A stretch of DNA of 64,000 nucleotides, taken from assembly GCA_025024175.1 (NCBI GenBank), contig QCXZ01000042.1, positions 8,449,501 to 8,513,500 on the forward strand, given 5' to 3'. Shown here piece by piece: positions 12,661-24,640 of the stretch (the stretch's first letter is position 1; every line of letters starts with the position of its first letter). Under the pieces are notes generated by a model. The model saw only the letters and a list, made by a program, of their open reading frames with translations. It ran no database searches and was not told the DNA's origin. Origin of the DNA: Rhyzopertha dominica. Taxonomy: Eukaryota; Arthropoda; Insecta; Coleoptera; Bostrichidae. The position numbers and the translations under genes are program-made.

Positions 12661-13039
12661 AGTTTTACCCTAAATACCTTTGTGCGAGAGCAAAATTTTG
12701 ATGGTCAGCAAATTACATAAGGATGCTTCCTCCCCTAGCGACAAAATTACAAGATATCTGTCAAAGAAAAAGTTTTTATCCCAGCCAACAAAAAGAACCT
12801 AAATGCATTACTGATAAACGGTAAAGAAAAGTGGAGTTAATGAAATTTATACGAGTAGATTATAATAACATAAGAATTCTATAACAAAAAATTGAACTTC
12901 AGAGGGTTTTCAAAGCACTGCATAGAAGTTAACCGAACATTATAACGAATATAATTTAAAATTTTTGCATAACATACAAAAAGGAATATGTTTAGAACGT
13001 ATCTATAGATACTGTCATAAAATGCAAACCCTCTCACAA
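12661..13039. other. AT-rich DNA, possibly further decayed retroelement
   Basis: No clear motif is present. The stretch leads into the TSD-flanked repeat at 13054. Confidence 0.4.
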
Positions 13040-13053
13040 TTAGTATAAGTATT

Positions 13054-13186
13054 AAAATGCATGTCTATGCTGTGCTGTCTACACCTCAACCAACTGCAGA
13101 TAGTACTATTTCGCTGTCATTACAGCTCATCAGTGCAGTTTAGGTCTAATGTAGACAACACGGCATGCCATCCTAAATTCTTACTT
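13054..13186 (+). mobile_element. 133-bp SINE/MITE-like insertion with a 14-bp target-site duplication
   Basis: The copy begins AAAATGCATGTCTATGC and ends CCATCCTAAATTCTTACTTT. It is flanked by a perfect direct repeat TTAGTATAAGTATT (13040-13053 and 13187-13200). The same two ends bound the 208-bp minus-strand element at 62817-63024, and its first ~90 bases recur at 62685-62774. Related inner sequence lies at 19960-20165. Long TSDs argue for target-primed insertion (a SINE or PLE-derived passenger) rather than a typical DNA MITE. There is no coding capacity and no convincing tRNA promoter boxes. Confidence 0.75.
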
Positions 13187-13200
13187 TTAGTATAAGTATT

Positions 13201-14500
13201 GTTTGTGAACACTTTGACAAATCCTTATGTTAACTAAGTAATGCAACACAGTTCTTATCTTCGTAGGCACTGAGGTGGCATCTCTACTAAACATTTAAAG
13301 AGACGATATTGGAAAATAACCGTGTGAATGTCACTTACTCATATAGATATGCTGAAATTTCTGCTGTCAATAAGGTAGAAGAATAAATTGAAATATCTGA
13401 CGCTGTTTGGAATTACAATATTAAATTCACATATGAAAAGACCGGTACTCTTAAGAGTAATTTATCCAAAAGAAGATCTAGTCAGGATGATAATATAAGA
13501 CAACTGTCAAGAAAAATAAGAATCGAAGATAACTAGTAGTACCTACATTTAATCAAGTTAACAAAGTTAAGGAAAAGACTGTTTTGGCCTAGCAAGACAA
13601 AAGTTGATGTTCTTTAGGCATCAATTAATGGTACGTAAAATTATTTGTAACAATTTGCATAATTGTTGAATTGTATGTTCGATATAATGAAACTTCACCA
13701 TCAGAAGTATAAATAATAAAAATATGGTGATTTGAGTAGTTCGTCTATTTGGAATCTTGCTTTTTTATTGCCTATATATTCTTATTATTGAGAAAGCATC
13801 AGCCGTTTTACAGTTTATGGGAAAAATACAATTCATTCACATACGAGATTTGATATCAACGTATTGTCTCTTCCACAGCACAACCTATATGTTGTATCCT
13901 GGAGGTGTGAGTTTCTTAGCTCTATATTCCCAATATGCACTGAGGCCTCATTACAAATAATCAGACACAACATCCAAATGTATAGTGTTAGTGTTTCTAA
14001 ATAACAAATTTGTCATTCTGATAGTCAATTTAAAGCTTAGTTAGCTCTTGTTTTTGTATCACGCGCTACTGCATAGCAAGTTCCTTATGTCACATTTGGT
14101 TATTCAGTTTGGTTGATGAACTATATCATTATATGTAAAATACTCCAAAAAAATATAATGGAAGGAACAAATGCCATCTATTTCTTTTATGTATGACATT
14201 ATCAATGCTATTAGTTGTGAAAGGCTGTCATTTTTGACAACTTTGCTGACTGCGAACTTTTACAAAATATCTATAAACCCCGAATTAGCTTTTGTACTGA
14301 TAATTGGTTGTCTCTCAATATTATAAAAGGAACATAATCGAAAATTTATCAATTTGGAATAACTTGCAATAATAAATCGTTACATTAGACCTCGAGTTAA
14401 ATTATTAAATCACCACGATAAATGGATTTGTAAATGTGTAAAGTTAGCTGTTCTTGTACTAGACAAAACACCACATATTTATATAGTTGGCGGATTATTG
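13201..14500. other. AT-rich DNA, no gene recognised
   Basis: Open frames such as 13757-13960 and the minus frame 14397-14597 have no family motif. Patches of Lys/Asn-rich translation at 13300-13560 may be retroelement debris, but no diagnostic block is left. Confidence 0.45.
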
Positions 14501-14960
14501 CATTACGCAAACAAAAGTAATCGGAATGAACTTTTTTGCCCAACGCACGCATCCTACCAACACAATCCAAGTTGGCCGCGGCGTCTGGCCGTTTCAAAAT
14601 CCCGGATAACTGCCTAACCTATCATTTACATCTCTGAATTATACAACAGATTTCCACACAGTCCGAGATGACTACGCCAGTCCGGGAAGTGTTGACATTC
14701 CTAGCTATAATTACGAACGTTCGCTTTCCTAAATACGTGTAAATTGAGCTTATTATTAAGCACTTACGTGCTAGAAAATCCAAACCCGTGTGCCGCACAT
14801 GGGTGAAACGCGCTTTACGTTCTTGTTACTGCCGCCGTCTAATTAGGAGCGTGCTTGGCATTCATAAGCGTCGATCTTAATTGGACGGGAACGGGACGAA
14901 AATTCAACAAAAAGTTGCGCTCGTACTGTCGCCCATGAGATATCCCAAGCGATATGCGTG
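14501..14960. promoter_or_regulatory. GC-richer island with homeodomain and NK-type sites (candidate cis-element)
   Basis: A CpG-containing block flanked by AT-rich DNA. It includes CTAATTAGG (a palindromic homeodomain core), AAGCACTTACG (an NK-type CACTTA core) and several CCG/CGG-containing runs. No coding signature was found. This is a composition- and motif-based call only. Confidence 0.3.
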
Positions 14961-16570
14961 ATTATGTTGCCAAACTTCAGCAAGTAAATAAGTAGCTGAG
15001 TTGATTTCGAAATTATTTGGCACGTACTATGTTTAAACTAAACATATTGTAGGTTTACATCCATCTTTGGGTGTCTGTAACTGTATTCAGTACCTATTTA
15101 CTAATTCAAACTACTATTGAATCTTTATTAGGTTATGGGCCCAGAAACGTATTTGTAGATTCTGATACTTAAACTGAAAATGATGTGGAATAGAATTCTT
15201 AAAGAAGAGTGTCTGTTTATTTCAGCTGCACCATCGCAGTATTTTTAATTAAAGCAAGACAAATTCATAAAAAAAGCGTTCTATTTCCATTAAACTGTTA
15301 AAATATAAACCAACATTCAAGGCATCTCAGAAAATTGCCGAATGGATTCCTTCATGTTTTTAACCTTAATACTACTGTAAAATATCTCTCTCATAAAAGG
15401 GTTTGCAAGAAAAAGCTTGCAAAATTGTTTTAAAATTAGATGGGATTGAAATGTTTTCAGCTGAATATCTATAATGGCAGATGATATACAAATAAACCAA
15501 CTTTTTAAGGTGTAGATTCAACGTACGCACTAAACCTGGCGCCAGGTGCTATTCATTCTAAAGGGTATTGTTCTGGCTGTGGTCAAGTTTGCTTCACAAA
15601 ACAAATTTTAATTTGGGCCATTTAATGGTTAGAGTACAGTTAAGTTACAAACCGATGTCGGCACGTGCAGACAATTGAAAAGAATATTTAAGCAACTGAA
15701 AGAATTCAGTCTTCACTTGGCTAAAGACCTGTTCGTATCGTGTATAACATATCAATGTACTGTTCAAGAAGGTTAATTTTCAAAATACAAATAAAATTGT
15801 GTGTGACGTGATCTAGAGATTATTAAAACGGCATAATAGCTGTTACATATTTTACTAATGGTACAATGAATTAATCAAGTTGGCTATCAAAATCTGTGAT
15901 TATTAAATTAAAATATGAGTAATTATTTGAGGCAAGGGTGCAGGTCACATGTCAGACAATTAATGTCTAACATCTGCCGAGATATAATCAGTTATCAAAA
16001 CAGAAATAACATCCTGTTCGGATGTTATCAGTAGCTTAATTGGCAGGATTCATAATTAATGGCTGTAGGACGGATCATGCGTAAGCGTACAAAAAACTAC
16101 ACGCAGCAGTTTCTTAATTTCCTGTACAAGCTACATCTTGAATTTTTACAGACAAAGAATCACAAGTTCCTTGCTTCAAATCCCTAGATTTAGGTTTCAT
16201 CTTAAGTTTAAGAAATAATAGTCGTGGCAGACATTCCCACAATAAAAAATTATGCGTTCTCATAGCCACTTGGATTATGAATTTACGAATCAAGGAAGTG
16301 CGTCCAGTTATACGTATTAAGCACATCCTGGCCTAAACTGTGCTCTAGACGTCGAGTCATATTTGCCGCATTGCTTCTGACACATTTACTGCTACAGCAA
16401 TTCGTTTATATGATCCTAACGAGAAAATTATATAATCAGGTAAAGTCTTAAGACAGCCCACAATACCAGACATGATCTTTGTGTTCTGAGCTTCCAATGT
16501 TACACATATATACTGCGGTTTTTCCTAATACTCATTACAAGCCTTTAAAGACCTGTTCGGCTTGTACTCC
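14961..16570. other. AT-rich DNA, nothing recognised
   Basis: No transposon, RNA or coding motif was found. The minus open frame 16114-16326 has no known motif. Confidence 0.5.
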
Positions 16571-16760
16571 AGTTTTATTTTACTCACAACGAATGGGACA
16601 TGATTAAGGTAGGCTTATGGCGGTCAAAATGACTATAATTAAAGTGAATCAGCGGTAATTTGAGCACCGAGCTTACGGACCGAAAGAAACCACACCGCAG
16701 CTTGGTAATTAGGAACTGGTTGGAAAAAGTTACGGCCCTTCTTATGAGTCACGCAGGAAA
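16571..16760. promoter_or_regulatory. Short GC-richer block with ATTA cores (candidate cis-element)
   Basis: About 190 bp of balanced composition holding GGTAATTAGG and AATTAAAGTG, forms bound by homeodomain and NK-class factors. It ends where a cluster of unresolved bases begins. Confidence 0.22.
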
Positions 16761-17540
16761 GGACTNCGTGCTAAAGAATATGGTGCGTTAAACATGATAA
16801 AAAGGAGACAGTGGTTAACGTAGGNATAGATGGAAGTGCTAAAATTCATGGAGTGGGTGNNATTATCTGTAATAGCGANGTTGACTATTATGCATGTGTT
16901 ATTGTGACACAAACTGTAGTAATTTGCTTAATTGTTATTCTTATCACTTAGAGAATATACCAAACCTCCGGCTTATAGGTTTGCCTTTCAATGACACAAA
17001 TTTAAAATTATAACCTGCCATACAAACTTTCAGTTACTTATTGAAAGTAGTTTACAAGCTACGTAAGTTGCATTATCAAGAGCATTATCAGAAGCACTAT
17101 GGACTGTATTTCATTTCACGGGATAGTTTTGAGTGCCGTTGCAAGGTAAATCTAAAGCAGAATGGCGAAATTATAAGATTAACTAGTTATCTAGATTCAA
17201 AAGTTACCAAAAATTTTTGTAGACAACAGATATAAGTCCATAAGGACTATTGACTGCGAAAATCAATCGTCGTTTCGAAAAATGTACTGGCGATTTTCTG
17301 AATTTTACGGACCACATAATCGTTCATCTGAACAAGCCATTCATTCGTACCAGAGTACCAGAGGATGCAAGAACACCAATCCACCACAAGTATGTATCTA
17401 CTGGAGAGCATATGACCGCTATAAGAACAGTGCTTAAGAAAATTTAAAATTTTCGATTCGTCGACGGTCGAAGCAATTGTAGCTTAATTCGTCCACTATC
17501 AGTCGGAGCGCAGAACCCCAAAATTATGCGTTTTAAGGAC
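16761..17540 (+). other. Unassigned short open frames and a cluster of unresolved bases
   Basis: Five N positions fall at 16766, 16825, 16860, 16861 and 16879, suggesting a collapsed or polymorphic repeat. Downstream are two successive plus-strand frames, 17041-17235 (64 codons) and 17250-17447 (65 codons). The first contains FECRCKVNLKQNGEIIRLTS, which loosely resembles a FLYWCH-type zinc-finger strand (Cys-x-Cys with a following I-x-x-T/S), but the closing H-x-H is absent. I do not assign a function. Confidence 0.25.
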
Positions 17541-19238
17541 CCCCTATACGACTTAAACATATACAAACAAATTTGGGCAATTATGACGTAAATTGATCAG
17601 CTGAATTGCAATTTAGAGGTCACGATTAAATCCGAAATTGCAAAATTGCCTAAAAGCCAGTTCTTTCATAATTTTTGTAAATTACAATTTGTGCAATTTT
17701 TAAAACGTTTGATTTCTAGGTTATGGTAAGACCTAAAGAGCTGATTTTTGAAACAGATATACTTTGAAATGTGCAGATAATGAAGGTCTGTCATAAACAT
17801 TTCAATATTCAAAACCAACCTGCGAAAAAAATTATGTACACATCAGCAACATATTTAGGTAAAGGAAATTTTGCGTCTGGGACAGCTATACTTATTTTTC
17901 ATAATTTGTCGATGTACCAGCGAGACAAATAGAAATGGTGGTTCAGATTTATTTTTAGTGAAAATATGAACACAAAATAATGCAAGACAAAAAAGTTTGA
18001 GCGTGCTCGCCGTATTAGCGTGCTCTGGCAACCGCGATAGCTACGTCTGCGTAGGTATACGGTATACATTTGTAGTTACGTTGTGTTCGCATATTGTAAT
18101 ATGTATGTGTTTTTATTCTTCTTGTATGCAGTGAGCATACCTTTCAATTTTTTAAATAAGGGAATTTGCAAAAACGAAACGAACGCGTAAGAGTCGGATG
18201 GAACCAGTTTTGCCAAATTATCTCCTTACAGACTGCAGTCAAACTGTTAGCACATGGCTAAACTTATTAAGACAGAATAGAAAACCACAAGTCCTTTAAT
18301 GACAAAAAATTTTGAGTTTCACGTTAGAAGGGCCTACATGCAGTGTGCGGTTTACAAAACAGCTTGGCAAATAAAGCCTTCAAGTCCAAATATGCTTGTT
18401 GGAATTCGGATGGCACATAAAATAGGAAGAACTTTAACCAACTTTATTTGTCAATAATCTACAACCGGGTTATAGTGCAATAACTCCTTTCTGCAAATGC
18501 AAAAACTTTACATGTTGATTTCGATGCCCGTGTAACGTGCTAAGTTTAATTCCTTGTTTGTGGAAGGGCTACTTATGAATATACTGTTTTCATAATGCAA
18601 TCCGAAATGTACCTGTTTCGAGCTATTTGTGTACCATTACCCAGGTGAGTTACATGATTTTATAAAAATCTGCGTACTGTGGCCGCGCAGTGCACTGTGT
18701 GGCCTCGTATCCTTCACTGATACCTAGTCTCGCGATAGCAGACAGCGCGCGCTCAAAACTTTTCGCTTTAACTCACCGCAACTTTTTTGCTTTGCAATAT
18801 CTTGCGTATATTTTTTCACTAAAAATTAATATGAACCATTCTTTTCATTTGTCTCGTTGATGTATCGACGAATTATGAAAAATAAATATAGCTGTCCGAT
18901 ACGTGAAATTTCCTTTAGCTAAATATGTCATCCATGCGTATATTTTTTTACAAAACCTATAAACTTTGAATGTTTCGGGCAAACCTTCGTCATCTGCACA
19001 TTTCAAAGTATAGCCTGTAAAAAAATCAGCTCTTTGGGTTCTGCCGTTACCGAAAAAACGATTGAAATGTTTAAAAAACTGTCTAAATCGTAATATCCAA
19101 AAATTGTGGCAAATCGGACTTTTCAGCAATTTTGCAATTTCAGATCTAATCACGACCTCAAAATTCGAATTTATCAGATCATTTTACTTAAAAGTCGCCA
19201 ATATTTGTATGTATATATTTAAGTTGTATAAGGGGTGT
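17538..19238. mobile_element. Foldback-like element with inverted arms of about 500 bp
   Basis: The left arm (17540 to about 18045) and the right arm (about 18728-19235) are inverted copies of each other. They share GAGGTC-ACGATTA, GAAATTGCAAAATTGC, AAAGAGCTGATTTTT, ATACTTTGAAATGTGCAGAT, ACATATTTAG-TAAAGGAAATTT, GACAGCTATA and CGAGACAAAT in matching order. The outer ends are CCCCTATACGACTTAAACAT (left) and, on the opposite strand, CCCCTTATACAACTTAAAT (right). About 680 bp of unique DNA sits between the arms. No TSD could be fixed. Long-TIR families (Foldback/Galileo-type P elements, some Mutator-like elements) look like this, but no transposase of those families is visible. Confidence 0.75.
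18845..19153 (-). CDS. Unrecognised 102-codon open frame in the right arm of the foldback element
   Basis: The frame runs inward from near the element end and stops at 18845. It contains YTLKCADDEGLPETFK and, near the C-terminus, TYLAKGNF, TAIFIFHN and QRDK before the stop. The left arm carries the homologous sequence on the plus strand ending TAILIFHN...QRDK at the same stop, but with an in-frame stop and a shift upstream. Differences between the arms fall at first and second as well as third codon positions, so purifying selection is not evident. No transposase family was recognised. It may be the remnant of an element-encoded protein or a chance frame. Confidence 0.3.
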   Translation of the reverse strand: MIRSEIAKLLKSPICHNFWILRFRQFFKHFNRFFGNGRTQRADFFTGYTLKCADDEGLPETFKVYRFCKKIYAWMTYLAKGNFTYRTAIFIFHNSSIHQRDK

Positions 19239-19349
19239 TGAATTGAGGTAGCTTGCGTTTAGACTATATGTGAAAAATTTCAAATAAAGATCTTGGGCTA
19301 CACCCAAATGAGATTAAGCTTGTGCATTACTTGTTTTTATTGCAAAATT

Positions 19350-19838
19350 GTGTTCAGCAAGGAGGCTTTTTTGGCTTAATGGGTTAGCGAATAAACAGAA
19401 TTGCCAGATATGGAATGATACTAACCCAGAAGAGACCCTGCAGACCCCTATATTTTTCTGAAAACGACGCTGTAGTTAACGTTTGCGTCAATGAGAAACG
19501 TTACTGGATCATGATCAATGATTTTTTTAAATATTAATGACATTGATTCAGACGAGATGTGGATGCAACTATCGACTTATTGTAAACAGAAATAGACCTG
19601 TCAACTGGCTATCCAGGTCGTATGAGTTGACGCCTCTGTATTATTTTCTGTGGGACTGCGCAAAAAAGTTCATACTAATAAACTAGCCGCGGTGAAGGCG
19701 CTGGAAGACAAGATTATTCGTGCAATTCCTGATATAAGTACATTCACCAAAAAATCGACCCAAAAGTGGTATAACAGAATGCGCTTTCTCAAGAACAGTG
19801 AAAGAGGTGATAGGCCTGAAGTAGTGTTTAAATGTTAA
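19350..19838 (+). pseudogene. Tc1/mariner-superfamily transposase pseudogene
   Basis: Three frames together follow the usual order of an insect mariner-like DDE transposase. NGLANKQNCQIW is near 19375-19415. VNVCVNEKRYWIMINDFF is near 19455-19530. NDIDSDEMWMQ is near 19535-19575. The strand that normally follows with Q-D-G-A--H (second catalytic Asp) is missing. The order then continues with ELTPLYYFLW (19623-19660), matching the -DLTPLDFFLWG- block, and a C-terminal open stretch 19650-19838 with EDKIIRAIPDIS, KWYNRMR and a final VFKC. Stops, shifts and an internal deletion make it inactive. No TIRs were found around it, and it sits directly beside the foldback element. Confidence 0.78.
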
Positions 19839-19959
19839 TGTCTTGTATCGTTCTTTCAAATTAAAACATACTTTTGTCAGTTAATTCCTGTGGAATTTAT
19901 TGAACTGTAATATCACAAGATCCTGATAAACAGTCGACTATTTACATTGTTATCATTAA

Positions 19960-20165
19960 TACAGACTGATCTGTTTCGCTGTTGTTACAGCTCGTAAGTG
20001 TAGTTTAGGTCTAGTGTATATGGCATAACATAGTACTGATTTTGTCTATATACCAAAAGCTTAGTATGATGTTAGTAAAGACGTAGGTGGCAAAGCCATC
20101 TGTCAAGCTACAAACTGATATTATGACAAAGCCACCTAGCTGCCATAGTGACTTATACATAATAC
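19960..20165. repeat. Diverged copy of the repeat family seen at 13054 and 62685-63024
   Basis: TTTCGCTGTTGTTACAGCTC and GTAGTTTAGGTCTAGTGTA match the 13.1-kb copy. GGCAAAGCCATCTGTC and TATGACAAAGCCACCTAGC match 62832-62885. Terminal sequence and TSD are not recognisable, so this is an older copy. Confidence 0.6.
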
Positions 20166-20570
20166 CTCTTACTTACATAGGTACTCTATTTCTAAATTAT
20201 GCATACACATACGAGGGTTTATATGGTGAATAATTATCTTCGATATCGTTTCAAGTACCGTTACTGCACCACTGAAGTTGGCACAAATTTCCGGACGTCA
20301 AGGACATTAAAATTTTATTGCATCTTCATTCACCATTGCTGATTTCTCCTATATCCATTCAGGTTTAATAAAGAAGCAAGATTCAACCACTAAACGAAGT
20401 ATGCTTGTGAAATTAATTGCAATTTAATAGAAAGCATTGATTAGAAGAAAGATTTGCTCAGCCATAGTCATATTTGTCATTTTATCAATTATTACACCAA
20501 AGTGTAGAAATTATTTACGAACCAACAGCTGCTAGAGGCTAAGAAAGCCACGAGTATTTAACTGCGTTAA
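20166..20570. other. AT-rich DNA, nothing recognised
   Basis: No motif or repeat end was found. Confidence 0.5.
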
Positions 20571-20980
20571 CTACAATTTTACACCACTTGCCGTTCGAGG
20601 CATTTCGACGACTAAGTATTTGCAGTGTCATTTCAACACAACGAGGTAAGAATTTATTAATGGCACAACATTTCTGATGCGGCGTAAAAACGAGTTGTAA
20701 ACGTTTTGCGAGAAGAAGTGATTATCTATTGTGTGCTTGATGCCTTCCTCGCTGCGCAGGCATTTCTCAGCGCCAGCTCCTATTATCTTTTTCTTTCGTT
20801 TCGGGCCTAAGCGACATCGTTTCCCGGAATACCCGCGGAATTTTGAATTATTCATCTGGACACCACGCCGGGGAATTTTCAATCTCGAAGCAGCGGTTCG
20901 CATACAGATCAGACTTAGATTAAGACTGCAAGTGGCGTCTGTGCGGAAAATTTACGAAGATAAATTTTGTTAAATGTCGT
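20571..20980. promoter_or_regulatory. GC-richer island (candidate cis-element)
   Basis: This block has CpG-bearing runs and two antiparallel short frames (20628-20903 minus, 20731-20973 plus), both arginine-rich and without known motifs. Overlapping frames on both strands are what a G+C-rich non-coding block would give. Confidence 0.25.
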
Positions 20981-23900
20981 TTTTCGTCGGTTTTTAATTG
21001 TTTCTGATACAAGGTAACAAGAATACGATCAAGTGAAAATTAATAAAGCTCATGTTTCGCCAATTCAACATAAATGACTTTGAGGTAGTTTTTAATCTAT
21101 TTTTAATAAACTGACTATTATTAGGTATAGATATGGTGCTGATAATTGTTAAAAATTCGCATATTTTTACGCAGCAGCCATATTTAAGACAAAAATTATG
21201 ATTTCGCAGTAGGTTCACATTCAAGCCTAAATTAATTTAGTTAAATGCCAAATCGCAACACCTCCACATATAAGAAGGCAGCTTTATAGAAACAGAATAA
21301 AGAAAACTTTAACAATTATACTATGCTACATGAGAAATGTCTGAATCAATGGAAACATGTTTAAACTATAGTGTTCGTACGGTCATCGTAGAAATAAAAG
21401 TTCTGCGTCGGCAGCCAATCGGATGCATATTAAAATTATGATTGACCTATGTATGTTTGAAAAGTTATATTGGGCATTAAATAATCGGCAGATTAATTGT
21501 TGATAGAACTTCTACAGTTTCTACGTATGCAAAACTTAATAGTTATACACGCTTGCTAAATGAATCTGTAGAAAATGGTAGAATTTTAGTGGGTATATTC
21601 TAGATTACAAGTAGGAGATAGGTCTATTTTCAGCAATTCTTAAGACCTAATTCCTTTGCTTATTGCAGTTTCAGCAATGATACTGAAACTTCATTTTTGT
21701 TTTCCATCAGGTATTGTTATGTATCTATGTTTTTACTGCTGTAGCTTCATTGCAGTTTTACATTGATACTTTTACAACCATTAAAACTTTGATAGAACCA
21801 GTTAATTTCAATATAACTTCTAGCAAATCTCCCACGGTCTAAGAGAGAAACCCTGCGTAAGTTCAGTAGATGGTGTTTCAAATACAAATCCTTTCATAAA
21901 TTTAATGGAAGTCGACACTTTATTAGATTTTTTTTGTTCGCTCCATGAATTATCTCCTTTATTACCTAACTTACAAGGCTCCTTGCACTGTAAAATATTG
22001 TGATCCTAATAAAAAAGATTATTGGACGATAAGCTCATAGTGAAATCATTCATTAGCTAAAATTTGATTAATAGCACTTGTTAAAGCTAAAAGACAACCG
22101 GCATCTTGTACTAAAACTTAAAACTACCTCAAAATGTAAATGGGAAAATTGGTCCCGATTCAAATGAAAATAAATTTGCCAATCCTTTTGAAAGGTGTAT
22201 CTGTATGCTGGGCAATGTGATTTCAAAGAGATGATTGTCCATTCCATTATGCGAGAAATGAGGCAGAACCTATCGACAGAGTTGGACGTGGTGGTCTCAT
22301 TTTGTGATATCACCGGTGTCCTGGTTTAAATCTATAATAGACTATATTACTGAGGTCCTACAACAAACTACAAGGTACATGCAAAATTTATAAATGTAAC
22401 TTGCTTCATAAACTGCAAGAGGGATAACAAGATCTTTTTTAGGCAATTTGAACACCTTTTTATATCAATTCTGTTATTGAAATAATTTCAGTCAGCTCAT
22501 TCCTCAATAAAATAGCAATATCTGTTTTCTAAAGAAAAGTACAAAAAATGTATCATTTTGGTACTACTTGATATACTGGAACATCATGAGCGTGAAAGGT
22601 TAAGTTTTGCGACAGCCTGCTTTTGACAATTCTTTTAATACCATGTAATTATACCCAGTCGGTAACACCGTGGATTATTCTTCAGGATACGTCTTTAGAC
22701 AATTCGAAAAGAGTAATTTACCGCAATCTTCAAACCCATTGTCTATTTAGCTTTTTACCGTCCTCATCTTACAGATGTTTATTTTCGATTAGATTTACAA
22801 TTGGTATATATTCTTTTGAGCTGGAAATAATCTTATTTGTACTATGATCTAAAAATTTCTGCTGAAATAAATTTGGTACAAGCTTGCGAAATTTTCAACG
22901 AAAATACTGATGCATTTGTAAAAAGATTTTATTATAGCTGACTAAACTGGTGGTGCTGTACTAGCAGCATAATGGATATTCGATCAAATTTTGGCAATAG
23001 ATTGGCATTTACTAATATTATTGCAGAGTTGCGTCAGGTGTATTTTGTAGTTATTAGAATAATGTCTACCCCATAGAGCCTATTCTTCCAGTTTACCTAA
23101 GTAGCAATTACGTGAGATTAATTTCTTTTAGGAGAAATGATCTGGTACCGTTCAAATTAGCATCTTATTATCTGAGTAGCCATGCGATGACGGTACTTTG
23201 TAGATCGACATTTTGTGGTTAAATAATAACAATGAAATAGCCTTCAATAATAAAACTTGCAAACAGTATATGCGTTCTTTTTTAGGATAGATATCTTATG
23301 CAAACTTTGCGTCTAATATGTTTTTAATTTTCACTGTACTGACAAATTTCTTTGCTTTTGTTCAACGATTTTTTACATTAAAAAATATGCTGGGAATTTA
23401 AGAGGACTGATGCATGTTAACACAATGTCGAACTAGTTCATTTTTATTAATTATGGGCCCAAAAAACGACTAGTTCTTGTATACTTCCATCAGTTAAAAT
23501 AGATACCTAGTTGCTTCATTAGTTCTTTAAAGTACGCCGCAAGGTTGCTTGTTGCTATAATACATTACTATTTCAAGAACGACTTTTGGTTATGGAAATT
23601 TATGTCGAGACCGATATTTCTTGAAAATAGCAGGTTGTATATCGTTCAAGTGAGTTCGAAAGAATTTAATTACAAATCAAGCGCAGAATGGTCAGTATGG
23701 ACAATAAGCCACATTACTTCAAGAAGACTTGTTATCTATTTCAGAAGAACAAATTGTTACAGCACGTTTTGCAGTAGTTTCGGTTAAAAATAAAAATGTT
23801 TAAAGTATGAGAAATACCCAAAAAATTCGTTTTTTATAAATTACTGCAAATCTAGATGTGAACAAGGAACTTAAGAAGAAAGATAAGTTAAGCACACTCT

Positions 23901-24640
23901 AGAATATATTTAAAACCAGGAGTGCTGTATTTTTACTTGCTATTCAGATTTTTAAAAGTAGACAGCGGCAATATAAAACAGAATGTTGTGAAATATTAAA
24001 ATTTCAAGGATCAGGTGTAAGGATTGTGGAATAGCTTTCGTATTTAGTCCAAAAAGATTTAGAAATTGTATTAAAATCATACTGGATTTGAAGTCTTCAG
24101 TTAGGTATCTAGTGACAGATGATATAAAGAATTAACTTTTCGGGTTGGCCTTCAAAGTATAAATTTTTGTTATCTGAATATACGTACGTTTTTGGGTAAC
24201 ATTTCGTGGAAAATTGAAGAAACTATAATTAAACAAGCTTTGCTCAGAGACACTAAGTGTTGTTAAAATTTATATATATGCAATATAATATCATTTCTTT
24301 TGCTACATTTTCGAAGAATACACTAAAGGCAACAACCAAGGACAAAACTTGCAAATGATATACTGCTCTTTATGCGACTGCAAGCGGATGCAAAGAGATT
24401 TGTTCTTTTTTAAACAACATAATGTGTAAACGTTCAGTTTCAATTATTTCTTTTTCGATTCACCTTGTACTGACAAACTATTTCGTTTTTATTCAAATAA
24501 CTTGTTTTATTGTAGCAGCTTGCTTTCTATTTAAAGTAGACACTACTAACCGCATCATCTGTTTCTCCTACAACTGGACCAGGAACAACTATAAATTTCG
24601 TATGTTACTTACATGTGTCTGTGATCCAAGTTAAAATAAA
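20981..24640. other. AT-rich DNA, no gene recognised
   Basis: I looked for RT, DDE, GIY-YIG, zinc-finger and other familiar blocks on both strands and saw none. The longest frames (22068-22313 minus, 23545-23787 plus) have no motif. Confidence 0.45.

Noticed and set aside
17041..17235. FLYWCH-type zinc finger (Mutator-like element protein)
   Set aside because: Only a Cys-x-Cys and a following strand fit; the closing His-x-His is missing and the frame lies outside the foldback arms.
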